A stretch of 64,000 nucleotides of DNA from Glandiceps talaboti (Eukaryota > Hemichordata > Enteropneusta > Spengelidae): positions 15,700,000 through 15,763,999 of the forward strand of contig NC_135558.1 of assembly GCF_964340395.1 (NCBI RefSeq), written 5' to 3'. Each line of letters begins with the position of its first letter. Position 1 is the first letter of the stretch. The notes beneath the pieces were generated by a model. That model was not told where the DNA came from. It saw only the letters and a program-made list of their open reading frames with translations, and did no database searches. This document shows, in pieces, positions 23,800 to 35,400 of the stretch. A program made the position numbers and the translations under genes.

Positions 23800-24060
23800 T
23801 AACTAAGATGGAAACTGTTGCACATGATATTAAACGACCCAAAATAAGCTAGTTTAATGGTGGCAAAACCGAGGTCCTCCTTATCACGTCTCAGTTCAAC
23901 AGGCTTCCTCGTCTCATGAACCACATCAACATGGGATCGTCTTCTGTGCAGTTAGTGGATTCAACATGTACCATTTGTGTAACAATTGATGACCGTTATA
24001 ACCTCAAGAAGCACATCTCGTTGACATGTAGATCAGTTCTTTTTCACCCCCGAACAATAG

Positions 24061-24109
24061 GTCGCATCATTGACAGTGGAGGGGGCCCCTCCACTGTCTA
24101 TGGTCGCAT
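24061..24109. mobile_element. Ultrashort palindromic insertion (CATRGA type)
   Basis: A 35-bp palindrome (24068-24102) has core arms GACAGTGGAGGGG/CCCCTCCACTGTC and ends CAT...ATG. It is bordered by GTCGCAT on both sides (24061-24067 and 24103-24109). It falls between GRI and RQYL of the LINE frame, duplicating GRI and adding exactly 14 codons. Confidence 0.8.
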
Positions 24110-24380
24110 ACGCCAGTATCTTACAAACGGAGTTTGTCAGAACCTTGGTCATGCACTTATATCATCGATACCTGACTACTGAATGGCCCTTCTGTATGGG
24201 CTGTCAGCTAAAAACATTGTCCCTCTTGAACATGCCCAAAATACAGCAGCTAGGATTGTGTCAGGTACAACGAAAACAGATGACGTCATATCGGTTCTTT
24301 CAATAACACAGTTTAGTTAGAAATCACACTGGCGTCAAGTGCAGTTACATAATATACCAGTAGGTAGGGCCTACATGTAC

Positions 24381-24420
24381 ATGTAGTCTCAGGTCACTAC
24401 ATTGTGGTCTGAGATGTAGT
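24381..24420. mobile_element. Ultrashort palindromic insertion (CTCAGACC type)
   Basis: A 26-bp imperfect palindrome (24388-24413) runs CTCAGGTCAC...GTGGTCTGAG. It is bordered by ATGTAGT on both sides (24381-24387 and 24414-24420). Confidence 0.7.
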
Positions 24421-24702
24421 TTACACCACTATGACCTAAGAACTTGAACCAGGGCTGAGGAGAAGTGGTCTGAGGTTAAAGTTTTGCAGCTCTCGTTCAG
24501 CTATCTCAAAACATTTCAGCCTACTTCCCGTAATGAACACTTGTCAAGCATTTTTGTAGCTCCCATACTCAAAGACTACATATATGTTTATATACGACTC
24601 AAAATATAACACTGAAATTTACTTTGAACACGTTCAGTTTCAGTAGACCTATTAAAACCCAAAATCTCCACTGTATAATTTAATATCGGTAATAGTTTAC
24701 AG

Positions 24703-25000
24703 TCAAAAACTTTTAAATTTAGTTTTGACTAGGTCGGAGGTCCCAAGTTTTGCAAGTTGACTCATGACCGCAATCATTGCTTTACTCGCTTGAGCTGCAA
24801 GCGCTAAATACCATAGACCACTGCTTGACATAATCACGCCTAGATATTCATAAAAAGCGAACAACGTCGAGTTTATGACCACCAATAACCACTTTTCAAT
24901 TTTCTTAAGAATTTCATCTCTTAGTAAATACAATAATTTTAGTTTTGACATACATGTAATTTACTTTCAAAAGACAATGTTAGAAACCCCTACCCCATTG
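24703..25000 (-). pseudogene. LINE RT thumb fragment
   Basis: On the minus strand the frame contains FYEYLGVIMSSSGLWYLALA followed by SKAMIAVMSQL. This is the YLGV...SSGLW...A.KA pattern found just after the RT palm of jockey-like LINEs. Upstream in another frame lies MSKTKII and EKW, the expected preceding part, so frameshifts have occurred. Same general type as the fragment at 749-1738. Confidence 0.7.
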
Positions 25001-25148
25001 ATTCCTGTGGGAACATGCCTTTCGTGAAGAAAAAATGGTTACATAACATGTCTACAAGAATTGTTGGAGAATGTCTATGTAGAATGCCACACTGATCCCA
25101 TATCCACACCTTGAGTTTTATTTTTATTGTTCTTCAATGATCTCCTTC

Positions 25149-25530
25149 AAAGTAAGTCTGGATGCCAATATGGTTTCTAACTAAACCACGTCTAGCCAAA
25201 AGCCCCTCAAATAGCACAAAAAGTTGTTCACCCAATCAGTGAAACCTAAATGTTTTGGTGATGTAAACAGTATATAAGTAGCATCATGAGCTGACAAATA
25301 TACCACATTTGAACATTACTGTCCCAATAAACACTAACTTTATGAGGGACTGTGTTATTGGTTAGAGTTTTGTGATTTATTAACAAAGACATGATGTTAA
25401 TGACTGTGTGGGTGGCTTTAAATGAATTTTAAATTACATCTCATGCATTTCAAGACTTCTAGAGTAACGACTCTGACTATACTGTGAGTGGAGGTATAAA
25501 TGGTAATGATACAGTATAGGAACTAGACTA
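25149..25530 (+). repeat. Dispersed repeat with relative at 32405-32540
   Basis: The segments TGCCAATATGG...CTAACTAAACCA and GTGAGTGGAGGTATAAATGG recur in the same order at 32418-32540, where the ultrashort insertion at 32440-32475 interrupts the first. Here the same point is uninterrupted, but extra sequence separates the two segments. Confidence 0.55.
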
Positions 25531-25967
25531 TCAAAGTAATTACCTTGTCCAAAAGACTACAGTCGGATATTAATCTCACCATTAATGCCTGAATTTATGT
25601 CTATCAAGGTGGATCTGATAAGATCATGGAAATCGAGAAACTTTCATCACTTTGGACTTGAGCATTGAATACATTTGTGAAGTACTCAGACCATGATTCA
25701 TGGTTTTTTTTAGAGATTAATTCCACTAGATCGTCCACTAAATCGTCCACGAAAACAAATACATTCTATCATTCCACCATGTCACTCAACAACGCGCATC
25801 ACATCCGGGTACCAGTTCTTCTGTGAGTTCGAATTCTATCACTTGAATTTCCGTTATTTAGTCGTCTGAAGATCGTAACGGCCTCCGTACCATAACTTGT
25901 GTACTTTGTGTAAATACAGCTCTACTTCTCAGTATTGAGCACTTTTCCTTCAGTTTATGACTTACCT

Positions 25968-26085
<118 letters not shown>

Positions 26086-26468
26086 ATTGCTCGGTTGACG
26101 GCAACGCGGTCAAAGATATCGGGTTCTTTGCACAATACACGTGTATATAGAAATGATGTCCCTTAAATTTCCCCTCTTTTCATTCTTGCTCTTTTCAACT
26201 ACAATATAGATTTTGATAATTTCCATAGGTCTCACGAGATATACTCTTCAAGGAAAAACAAGTTCGTGTCGGGGTTTGACACGAGAATAGTCTGTGCTTG
26301 GAGTAATTATACTGTCAGTATAATTTCTCAAAGGTATGTGTTATCGTGGAAGTTTATTTATACTTTAATGGTGTTATAGATTTTGACCCAAGCTATGCAT
26401 GCCACGGTCACAAGCTATATTGCGTCAGATCGATTTGCCAAACAAGTTTGCCAGAATTAACGCATCCC

Positions 26469-26514
26469 ATCAAACCATGGACCCTCCACAAAGGTGGAGT
26501 GTCTATGGTCAAAC
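26469..26514. mobile_element. Ultrashort palindromic insertion (CATRGA type)
   Basis: A 32-bp imperfect palindrome (26476-26507) runs CATGGACCCTCCAC...GTGGAGTGTCTATG. It is bordered by ATCAAAC and GTCAAAC (6 of 7 bases identical). Confidence 0.65.
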
Positions 26515-26775
26515 AAATGACAGGTCGCAGAAACTATGGTCATGGAAGTATGAACGTCGTTTATACTTGTACGCCGTGACATACAATGAGCGCAGTGCCA
26601 TGATTGACCGGATTATTCAGTGTCGACAATCCCAGTTAATATAATCCCAAAGGCAAACTTGTTTTATTTACCACCTTGCCAAGCAACACAGGGTGGTGGC
26701 GAGGCGAAGTTGTAATGTACTGTCGCTTTGATATTCACGATTTTGGAAAGGAAATAGATAACATCGGGTTAGATC

Positions 26776-27666
26776 TTGAGAGTAAATAAGAAGAAAAGAA
26801 GAGTTAATTTGAAATCAGTGATAAACGAGTTGTCTATTTTTAAGAAACTAAATATAAGGAAAGCTATGGGTCCTGATAACATATGTGGTAGGTTACTGAA
26901 TGTCTATGCATCGCAGTTAGCTAGTGTTTCCAGTAGATTGTTCAATTGGTCGCACAATGATCATACGATATCAACCATTTGGAAAACATCTACCATCTGT
27001 CCGGTCCCTAAAAACTTCCAAGGCATCGTCCTGTAGCACTGACTTCCATTGTGATGAAATGCTTCGAGCGTATTTTACTTTGTCAAAACCCACAAAAACA
27101 TTCACACCTTGACCCATACCAATTTACATATTAAAGTAATAGAGGTACTGATCATGCAACTCTCACATTAATTCACGATGCGTATACACATCTTGAAAAA
27201 CCAAGTTCATTTGTAAGACTATTGGTTATTGATTTTTCATCAGTCGTTAACAGAAGTCAACCAAACATGATGGCTCATAAACTTAGTTATTTAAACGTTA
27301 ACCCCAAACTCATCCTCTGGATAATGGATTTTCTTGTCAACCTTTCCCAGTTTGTTCGCTACCAAAAATTAAGTTCAGCCTTCCATTCAACATTTAGGGG
27401 TGCCTCACAGAGCACGATACTCTCACACAAACTATTTACACTTTACACAAATGACTGCTCATCAGGTACCGATACAAATCCACTTATCAAATATTCTGAT
27501 AACTCTGCATTAGTTGACCTGTCAAATTCTGACCGTACTTATTTCGATGAAGTTGATAGGTTTGTTACTTGGTGTAAAGAAAACTACTTGGACGAAAGGT
27601 CGACTTTAGGAAGAACCCTAAAGTAGTGCCCGACCTTTTTATTGACAATGTTAAAGTTGAACAGGT

Positions 27667-27761
<95 letters not shown>

Positions 27762-28212
27762 AACAGTCTTGGATAATAAATCAAATGTTAAGGCCAACAC
27801 AGATTTCATTAACAAGAAATGTCAATCTAGAGTTTACTGTCTACAACAATTGAGGGGCCTAAAATTTTGTAAATGCCAAGGTATTACAGACATTCTATCG
27901 GAGTTTTGAGTCGGTTTAACATTTTCTTTTTTGTGCTGGTTTGGTAGTCTAGGGACTAGCTACAAGAGTGTCTTGAACAAAATTGTAAATGTGTTTAGTA
28001 AAGTATTGAGTGAAAAGTAGACTAATTTGAATGAAATGTTTACATCTCGTGTACAAAACAAAGCTGGGAAAATGGTAAATGACAAGGCCACATTATGTCC
28101 CAACACTTTGAACTCCTGCCATCAGGGAGACGATTTCGTGTCCCTAAATTCAGAACAGTCAGAACCAAATCAAGTTTTGTGCCCACTTCAACTAAATTTT
28201 AAACCAAACTAA
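26776..28212 (+). pseudogene. Rex1/CR1-like LINE, decayed, with internal (TA)n
   Basis: In order: IRKAMGPDNICGRLLNVYAS and WKTSTICPVPKN (RT motifs 1-2), FSSVVNRSQPNMMAHKL, GASQSTILSHKLFTLYTNDC (fingers-palm), KYSDNSALVDLS (a degraded YSDD catalytic box), WCKENYLDE, TVLDNKSNVKANTDFINKKC after the (TA)n block, and GDDFVSLNSE at the C-terminus. Frames change at several points and the catalytic second aspartate is replaced, so it is inactive. The (TA)n tract replaces part of the usual YLG strand. Confidence 0.8.
27671..27759. repeat. (TA)n microsatellite inside LINE coding sequence
   Basis: About 44 TA units inserted or expanded where related LINEs read N-S-Y-K-Y-L-G before TVLD. Confidence 0.95.
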
Positions 28213-28239
28213 ATAATTCTATTTCAAAGACATCTGCTC

Positions 28240-28400
28240 TGCATTCCAGATTGGAAGAACCGCGTTTTTTTATTGTCTTTTTTAAGTTGATGACCATTTC
28301 TGGCAAGACTTCACTCACAATTTTCTCGATTTTACTGATTTTTCTTCTTTATTAAAAAGGTTTAGGGTCGGCACCGGATTTCTAGAATGGAAGCGTTTGG
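28240..28400 (+). repeat. Family E repeat fragment
   Basis: Shares GATTGGA.GAAC...TTTTTAAGTTGATG and TTTAGGGTCGGC with 31640-31800 and with 45850-47720. Confidence 0.65.
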
Positions 28401-28458
28401 GGAGTTATGTGTGATTTATTTGTTGAGAAAGGTTCAAAGACAATAAATATCGCCGGAA

Positions 28459-28499
28459 GGTGGCACTTGCCGTTCCAGTGAGGAACGACTAGTGCCACC
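28459..28499. repeat. Imperfect hairpin
   Basis: Arms GGTGGCACTTGCCGTTCC and GGAACGACTAGTGCCACC pair at most positions around AGTG. No flanking 7-bp duplication was found, so it is not counted with the ultrashort insertions. Confidence 0.6.
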
Positions 28500-28631
28500 A
28501 CGGTAGTACTCGACAATTCGATGGACCACGGCCAAGTCCGCCATTCACAATTTTCAAATCACTTGAAATAAAGCAATCTGGCAAAACTCGCCCATGTGCA
28601 TTTACAATCTTGTCGCAACTAATTCTAGTAG

Positions 28632-28669
28632 GTAAAACCATAGACCCTCCACCCTGTCTATGGTAAAAC
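28632..28669. mobile_element. Ultrashort palindromic insertion (CATRGA type)
   Basis: A 24-bp imperfect palindrome (28639-28662) runs CATAGACC...CTGTCTATG. It is bordered by GTAAAAC on both sides (28632-28638 and 28663-28669). Confidence 0.75.
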
Positions 28670-29075
28670 CTAGTCGCATTCATAACTTTCATCGAGGGTA
28701 AGGTAATTTTAGTCATCAACTTCTATAAAGTCCAAAATGAAACGATAAAACATGTACATTTTGGAAATTATCCCATGTATAATGCCAGATTATAAAGTGA
28801 CAAAGAGTGGTTCATCTGAGTGGATAGCTTAACCTCTTGACGATTTATAAACAATGGGAAATAGGCAGCTATCTCGATGTTCATTTTAACCTATTTTCCC
28901 AGAGAATATTTTCAGAACTGGTATCCAAATTACCAAGATCACGTTTTTCATATTTACTGATATGCCGCTTTAGTTATGGCCGGTTTTGTGAGATGTTTTG
29001 CGTGCACAATGTAAACCACAGACAAGGCATGTAAACTTCTACTTGCAAACCCGTCTATTTCAGGCTTGGCCTCTT

Positions 29076-29115
29076 ACCACTCTTGGAGGAATTGTACTGA
29101 CTCCTCCAAGACCAC
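29076..29115. repeat. Possible further palindromic insertion
   Basis: Arms CTTGGAGGA/TCCTCCAAG (29082-29090 and 29102-29110) are bordered by ACCAC on each side, but the flanking repeat is only 5 bp and slightly offset. Weaker than the others. Confidence 0.35.
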
Positions 29116-29149
29116 GTCTGACACAGTGGCCTGAAACCCATAGTCTATC

Positions 29150-29380
29150 GCGAGTATATTGTCTACCCTTCAAGAGACACACATTCTCTGACAGTCACCC
29201 TTTTAAAAATACGCTTGTTAAACGTCTGCTCCTGGAGTTAAATTTGGTTCAACTCATGAGCAAAATATTTGTACGTGACTCCGGGCCCCTTTCAGACAAT
29301 CCGAATTTTCACGCACGTCCCAATTCGTTTTTTTCCCGTGACAACAATTTTTCTCCTGAGCCTCCCCCTACCCTAATCTA
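29150..29380 (+). repeat. Family B repeat fragment
   Basis: Contains CTGCTCCTGGAGTTAAATTT, GGTTCAACTCATGAGCA, CCCCTTTCAGAC and a final CCCC-rich segment as in 23325-23470 and 61050-61200, but no GA tract. Confidence 0.65.
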
Positions 29381-30411
29381 GTTCCTGACGACCGTATTCC
29401 AATTTTACACTACATCTTTACATATCACGTATAGTCAATGTCATTACTCTCGTTGCCGATGTGTTGGCAATTATATACATGTATATATATAATATCCATA
29501 ATCACAACATATTTCCTGCTCAAAGAAGAACTGTTTCAGCTTATTCCATTTCGATATAAACAGAGTCCAGGGATAAAATACCCATGTACTACTCCTTATA
29601 TTACTGGCTAGGTAATGTCAACCGTAAAATAATCCAAGCACCAGCGTCCCTAAAATCCGTGAAACAGTGTCGATATTACAGTATTTTTCTGACACATTAC
29701 TTTCTGTAACTGGTCTATATTTGTGATATCATGGTAAATATGCTTGGAATTTATGGCCTAACAAACCAGACATTACGTAGATTTGAATATTGAAGAAAAT
29801 CAAAAACAAAAACAAGGCCATGGCCATGGCCGGTCAGGTACTGATATTAGTACTTTAGACATCAGTGGGGGTCACACTTGGTCATTGAAACTATATTGAC
29901 CGACCAAAATTCTAAACATCACGGATAAATAATTTCATATCGAAATGTATGTACGGAGATTCAGGTTTTTAGACCACGTGGCTTTGACATGACATCATCA
30001 GCTAAATTTGCAATACGAAAGTAACGTAAAACATGGATGTATCTAGTAGGGAGCAAAGTCCGCATGTCTGTATGGATGTTTGAAGATTTACTATCGGTAT
30101 ATGGGAGGCATAGAGGGAAATATTTGAATAGCGTTATTTAACGTTACATAATTCATAACTGACTACTAAACTACCGTCAAGAGGATTGTTTTTGCTTCCA
30201 TTTATCTGTATTAATTTTTTTTAAAGGCAGTGATGGTGACTGCCAATGCCGGTAGTGAAAATATGGCCCGCACATTCTGAAGATTTTTGTATCATACAAG
30301 TTCAATGTTGTAGCTGAGAATGTGATTTATATTTATAACTCAGTAGAATGGGTACCGGTACTGATGCAAGGGATGTGAACCAACCTTTGTGTTGCGTGCT
30401 TTTTAATATCA

Positions 30412-30413
<2 letters not shown>
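29381..30413. other. Non-coding stretch, no gene seen
   Basis: Only short frames with no recognisable motif. Confidence 0.5.
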
Positions 30414-30446
<33 letters not shown>

Positions 30447-30468
30447 GTTTGTTTGTTTGTTTGTTTGT
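30414..30468. repeat. (GT)n-(GTTT)n microsatellite
   Basis: GT units to about 30445 followed by six GTTT-type units. Confidence 0.9.
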
Positions 30469-30501
30469 AATGTAGATTCGTCGTTGATATACTGCTACTA
30501 G

Positions 30502-30534
30502 ATCAGACCGTGGGTTATACTTCCATGATCAGAA
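30502..30534. mobile_element. Ultrashort insertion, shortened left arm
   Basis: The 19-bp core (30509-30527) ends TATACTTCCATG, identical to the right arm of the element at 45068-45098, and begins CGTGGG, matching the expected CATGGA at 4 of 6 bases. Flanks ATCAGAC and ATCAGAA agree at 6 of 7 bases. Confidence 0.5.
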
Positions 30535-31554
30535 CATGACCAGACACAACTCTCCACGGCACCATTTTGGTTTTGCAACTTTGATTACTTTGTTTTGGAT
30601 AGCTTTTGTCAAGTTCTTGACTTTCCTGATATGACAGTAAAGCAAGGGCGGTGAAATATTATTATAGTAGTCCTTCAAAAAACAAGACAATTTTGAAACT
30701 TTTAGTGGAAAATGTTAGTGAAGACACAGTTTACCCGCATAAATTAACTAACAAAAGACAAAAGAAATGTACACATGGTTCATTTTCTAGGTGTCGACCT
30801 CATGAATATGCACCAAGATTAGAACCGAGTCAGCTTTAAATGCGTTCACACCTCCAAATCTGGTCTGGATAATATTGTCTGGGCTTAGTCACCCTTTTAT
30901 GCGGACTACAGAGCGGCCCTGGTGCGGACTATTTCTGCCACCTATTAATGCCTGAAAGTCAAGTGGCATATGCTGAGGTTGTGTACAACCAGCAACCCAT
31001 AACATTTTAGCAATCTACAGTTCTACCTCAGTATGGCTATTAGCCATGCTAGGCAGTTACTATAATGATTAATATAATGGTTGTCTTGGTAAAAGTTGTC
31101 GACCCCCCCCCCCCAAAAAAAAAAAAAAGAAAAGAAAAAAAGAAAAAAAAAGATCAACAAAACATTCTATGATATTGAAAGCGCTCCTGGCATGTAATTC
31201 CATAGAACAGTTTCCTGTAGGGAATGGCAGCGATTTCATTCAAACTCAAAGACAGATGTTGCTAACCAACGTGAACAGCCATAAAAAATTGTATGTGAAT
31301 GAGTATGACTCTGAGATCCCGCTAACGGTTTCATTGTTGTCGGTCTAACCAGAGACACTGGAGAACTTCACTGTCTATGATCTAATCGTATTGCTCAGTG
31401 TGAAAACCGTGCAAAGCGTTATTATTTTGGCGTTGTATTTTCGCACATTTTTGGTTCACAAGGGTCCAATAATTTAAGCTTGAGTTAGGAAATAGGCCTA
31501 TTAAAAAAATTGTGTTGTTCCGATTAGGCAAAATAAATAAATAGGTGGGGTAGG

Positions 31555-31850
31555 TAGATTTATTTTTATTCATGTGCGAGTGTCTAATTCTGGTTTTCCA
31601 TTTTTTCCAAATGATCTCTGTGTTATTGGCTTCTTTCCATTAGATGTACAACCATTACAGATTGGAGGAACAGTTTTATATTGTCTTTTTAAGTTGATGT
31701 CAGTTTCTGCATCCACTATGTCTCGTGAGACTTCACAATTGTTGCGATTTTGTTAGTTTTTCAAGAACACGTAAAAAAAAGTTAAGGGTCGGCAGTGAAA
31801 AACTAGGTGGGTCGGGTAACAGAAACCAAACAGTTATTTTTTAGGCCTAA
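31555..31850 (+). repeat. Family E repeat (also at 37719-38014)
   Basis: Landmarks are GTGTCTAATTCTGGTTTTCC, GATGTACAACCATTACAGAT, TATATTGTCTTTTTAAGTTG, GGGTCGGCAGTGAAAAACTA and GGGTCGGGTAAC. This continuous copy gives the uninterrupted form of the split copy at 45700-47770. Confidence 0.75.
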
Positions 31851-32432
31851 GGCATAACGTAGCATATAAATCTACCCAACCTGCGCGAGCAAGATCTGCA
31901 TCGGTCAATGTAATATTTACATGGTCTATTACAATTTGGTAAAGTGTACCATTGTATATGCTTGTGCGAGACGTAAAAAACATCATGCCGTCTAATTGTA
32001 CGAAACGATTTAGTCACTATGGTTTTGAAGTCAGTGAGATAATGTTTGTGAAGTACCCGGTATCGTGATGTTATCGCTTGTATAGAAAAACCATCACTGA
32101 GGCAAAATCTCACTTTTATCATCATTCATTTTTTAAAGTCTTCAATCATGCCAATTAAAAATATGGATACTGCAGTCATTTATGTGACTTTTTTTCCAAA
32201 AATGTTTATCGTGCATCTCGATTATATTTTTTTTCGTCTTCGTAACATCTTTTTTTTTTAATTGTGCCAAAAGTAGTAGCTACCACATATAGAACAGTGG
32301 AAAAATACAGAATGAGACTCAGAAATGTAAAATCATTTACTTCAATGTCCAAAATGCGGACATCAGAAAATGATGCATGCACGTTGTGATGGACTCGTGA
32401 TTAGCTCTAGTCCAGATGCCAATTGGTATCTA

Positions 32433-32482
32433 ACTAAACCATAGACAATAGAGAGGGTCCTCTCTATTTTCTATGACTAAAC
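32433..32482. mobile_element. Ultrashort palindromic insertion (CATRGA type)
   Basis: A 36-bp near-palindrome (32440-32475) runs CATAGACAATAGAGAGG...CCTCTCTATTTTCTATG. It is bordered by ACTAAAC on both sides (32433-32439 and 32476-32482). A related repeat at about 25190 has a single ACTAAACCA with no insertion. Confidence 0.8.
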
Positions 32483-35400
32483 CAAGTTTAGTGAGTGGAG
32501 GTGTAAATGGTAACGATACTGTTTAGGAACACGGTGATAGGAACTAGACGAGATTAGCACTGACAACACACGCTCCGCGAACTCCAGCAAAGAGGCCTGG
32601 TGGGGTATATAGAGACTTGTCAGAGTTGTCGGAGCTACTGTTCATGTACATATAAGTTCCACGTATTCTCAATTTATTTCGTGCTGGATAGAAAACAGTC
32701 AGTATAGTCCTTGTGTTCTCCAGTGTATAGCCGATGGATTGGATAGTGAGAGTCATGATATGTGTGATACATTGTAGTTTATACACCAGAACTGAATTTT
32801 AGACTGATCCCGTCGGCATCTTCAGAGAAAGCATCAATCGGGTACCACAATAAACTGAAAACGTAACGACTATAAGCATAACTATAAGTTTTAATTTACA
32901 TGGAACTACGGTCATATTTGATAAGCTTATCCCCCACTTCCACATATGGTCTCATACCCCTTGGTCAGCGAAAAGCCAATCATGTTCATGTCCGGACATA
33001 CGAGTTATAAATGGGGCGGTCATATGGGTTAAGTTAGGGTGGAATATAATATATGGAAAAAGTCTGATTGATACTGGCTGTGATGGGTAGTAGAGCATTT
33101 TTTAATTGTCAAAAACAGGGTTGGGGGCCGAATGATATGATTCAAAACGTCATGACTTTCTGGTATATCTTTGTTGTCATGGTGTGTTTCCAGTTGAGGA
33201 TGGCTGTCTTTGACTGGCTACAACAGTAAGTGACTGATTTTGAAAGCAAAGAAAGTGGAAGAACATTGGTGTTAGTTAAAAAACTATTGTTATTAAAGAT
33301 ATACAAGTAAACGCAGCAAAACAATTGAGAGTCGGTACGGAAAGGAACAGATGACCACAGGAAGGTGTTCAGCTGTTCTTCATTGTTCTTTGCAATTTGA
33401 CGACCGGGCGATCACATACTAGTAGTTGTCAGTGTTTTCGCTAAAGCAAAATACACGGAGATGGTTCAAAATCACTTGACTATCATTTCACTCTTATTTA
33501 AATCTACAAATATCTCATTAATATTTTCTCCCAGCTTACTTCAAACTATATGACATTTTCCATGAAAAAAAGGTGCGTATCTGGAGCAAAGAAGTGTTTC
33601 AGATATCAGAGTGTTCACGTTTGCGTGACCAAGACATAGACATAGGCTGGCAAGCGACGCCATGAATTGTGATCGAATCCCAGGGTCGGATCGGTTGTAG
33701 ATCAGTGTTCATGATAATTCATTTGCGTGTTCAATTACTAAGTCATCGATGTAGGGTTATAAATTCAGTGACTACACCATCAACAAAGTTACTTCTTACT
33801 ATAAATCATGTTGAAAAAGACCCTAGGAAAATGTCTAAGCAACAATGACGGGTGTTACTTTTTTGCAGTGTTTATCCAAATAGTAATCGTCGAATAACGT
33901 GACCCTGGCTGAAAACTGCGACAGTGAGTGTACCATAAATTCCCAAAACAGACTGACCAGAACAGACATATTGACACAAAAAAGTGTGCAAGTTTACATC
34001 TTGTGACAGGTTTGGTTGGGGTCACCTCCATCGGCTAATGGTCGAAATCGTCATTGTAAAATATTTTTAATTACCCTCAACTACAAATCAGCGTATCGTT
34101 GACGATCATTTCAATCGTAAGTGTTTAGAACTGATTCAGAAGTAAAACGTAGAATTATTAATGACAATGGTATGCAAAGTTTTGTTGTTTAACAATCATC
34201 AGCGATTTGGCATGTTTGCACAAACCACAGATACTTGTTAGTGCATACACTTTTGATACTTCTATTCTATAAGGTAAAGGCTAAATTTAAAAAGACATGA
34301 TCCCAGTATTAACTTTTTTGTTGCGGCTATATTTCCTAAGTGAGGTGTGCCAAAGAAAGTTTTCCCATGATACTTTGCGCCAGTGCGACTTTTTGACATT
34401 GTACGTTCGATGTTCCCAATGAGTAAATGGAATTTTATCGAGAAGTCTATTCATATTTGTTTATGACAGCAAGATATTTTCAATTTTCTGTTTTTGGTCA
34501 TTTTTGGGGTCAAAAACTGTCATTTGTTTTGTAAATAAAAGAATTCAAAGTAAAAATGAATGACAGCCGCAAAACTAATCGATTGAATGGGCTGACATTT
34601 GGTGTGCAGGTATGTTAGAGTATCTGGATGAAGAATTCTTCAAGAAAATTTGAAGATGACATTGATATGCAAATACGTCTAAAACGTGCTGTGTAGTATC
34701 ATATTATAGCCATGTTATTTTACAATACTCGTGAGAAAGTAGAATTTATTGGTGAAGTAAAGTTGCTCATACACCTAAGAAAATTTGACTACACTTGAAT
34801 ACATAATGAGCAAATGAAATGATCACAACAATCACATATCTTTGTAATGTTATGACTATACAAGATCTAATACAGGGACGAATGGGGTACTTATCAAATA
34901 ATGCCCTCCGGAACTCAGAAATAAATGTAGATGCGCTGTACCATGCAGTTACGATCAGCGGTTTTGAACTATGGAGGTAGGAAGGAAGGAGGTAGGAAGG
35001 ATTATAGTCCTACCACCATTTCTGAACAAAATCGTTGTCCTTGAATTGGAATGGTATGCTTTTAATACAAAAGTTGCACAAACATATGTTCTTGCTTTCA
35101 AAAGTTTTAGAATTAACACCATGATTTCACCGTCGCCCATACTGAGGTTTTCCTGCATCTATTGCTATGGATTTTGTTGGTGGGACTTTGCTGTACTGTA
35201 TGAACACTTGTTCAGACTCAGGCCACTAAAACACAATTGCAAAAAAAAAACGTAAAGACACGAAGTATCGTTTTGCACAACGTTCGGCTTGAAGCAGGTT
35301 TGAAGGGTAACCATGCACGACAGAGAAGATGGGTTTAGAGCCCCATTCACACCTAAAACAAAAAGCGATTCTAGTCTGTTCCTATTATAGTGGTCTGAGG

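Larger units (their letters stand above)
23575..24335 (+). pseudogene. Decayed CR1/L2-type LINE reverse transcriptase
   Basis: Successive frames give PVLGPLL (RT motif), HADDNQIYQYISP (a degraded YADD box), FNGGKTEVLLITSQFNRLPR, RTIGRI and RQYLT, HALISSIPDY and then LYGLSAKNIVPLEHAQNTAARIVSGT read in pieces. This order matches the palm-to-thumb region of CR1/L2 LINEs. Several frameshifts and stops make it inactive. Two ultrashort palindromic insertions interrupt it at 23758-23792 and 24068-24102. Confidence 0.8.

Noticed and set aside
24460-24475. Half-site GTGGTCTGAG, also at about 35390-35400
   Set aside because: Only one arm of the CTCAGACC type is present, with no partner arm or flanking duplication nearby.
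26511-26550. CATGGAAGTAT followed by TATACTT, similar to the 45068 palindrome
   Set aside because: Arms do not reach the right end and no flanking repeat was found.
32544-32786. 80-codon minus-strand frame in the duplicated segment
   Set aside because: Reads somewhat protein-like (LFAGVRGACVV) but has no splice context or known motif. Identity in the second copy only reflects the duplication.
33670-33730. tRNA-like T-loop text (GATCGAATCCCAGGGTC)
   Set aside because: No acceptor stem, D-arm or anticodon arm can be fitted around it.
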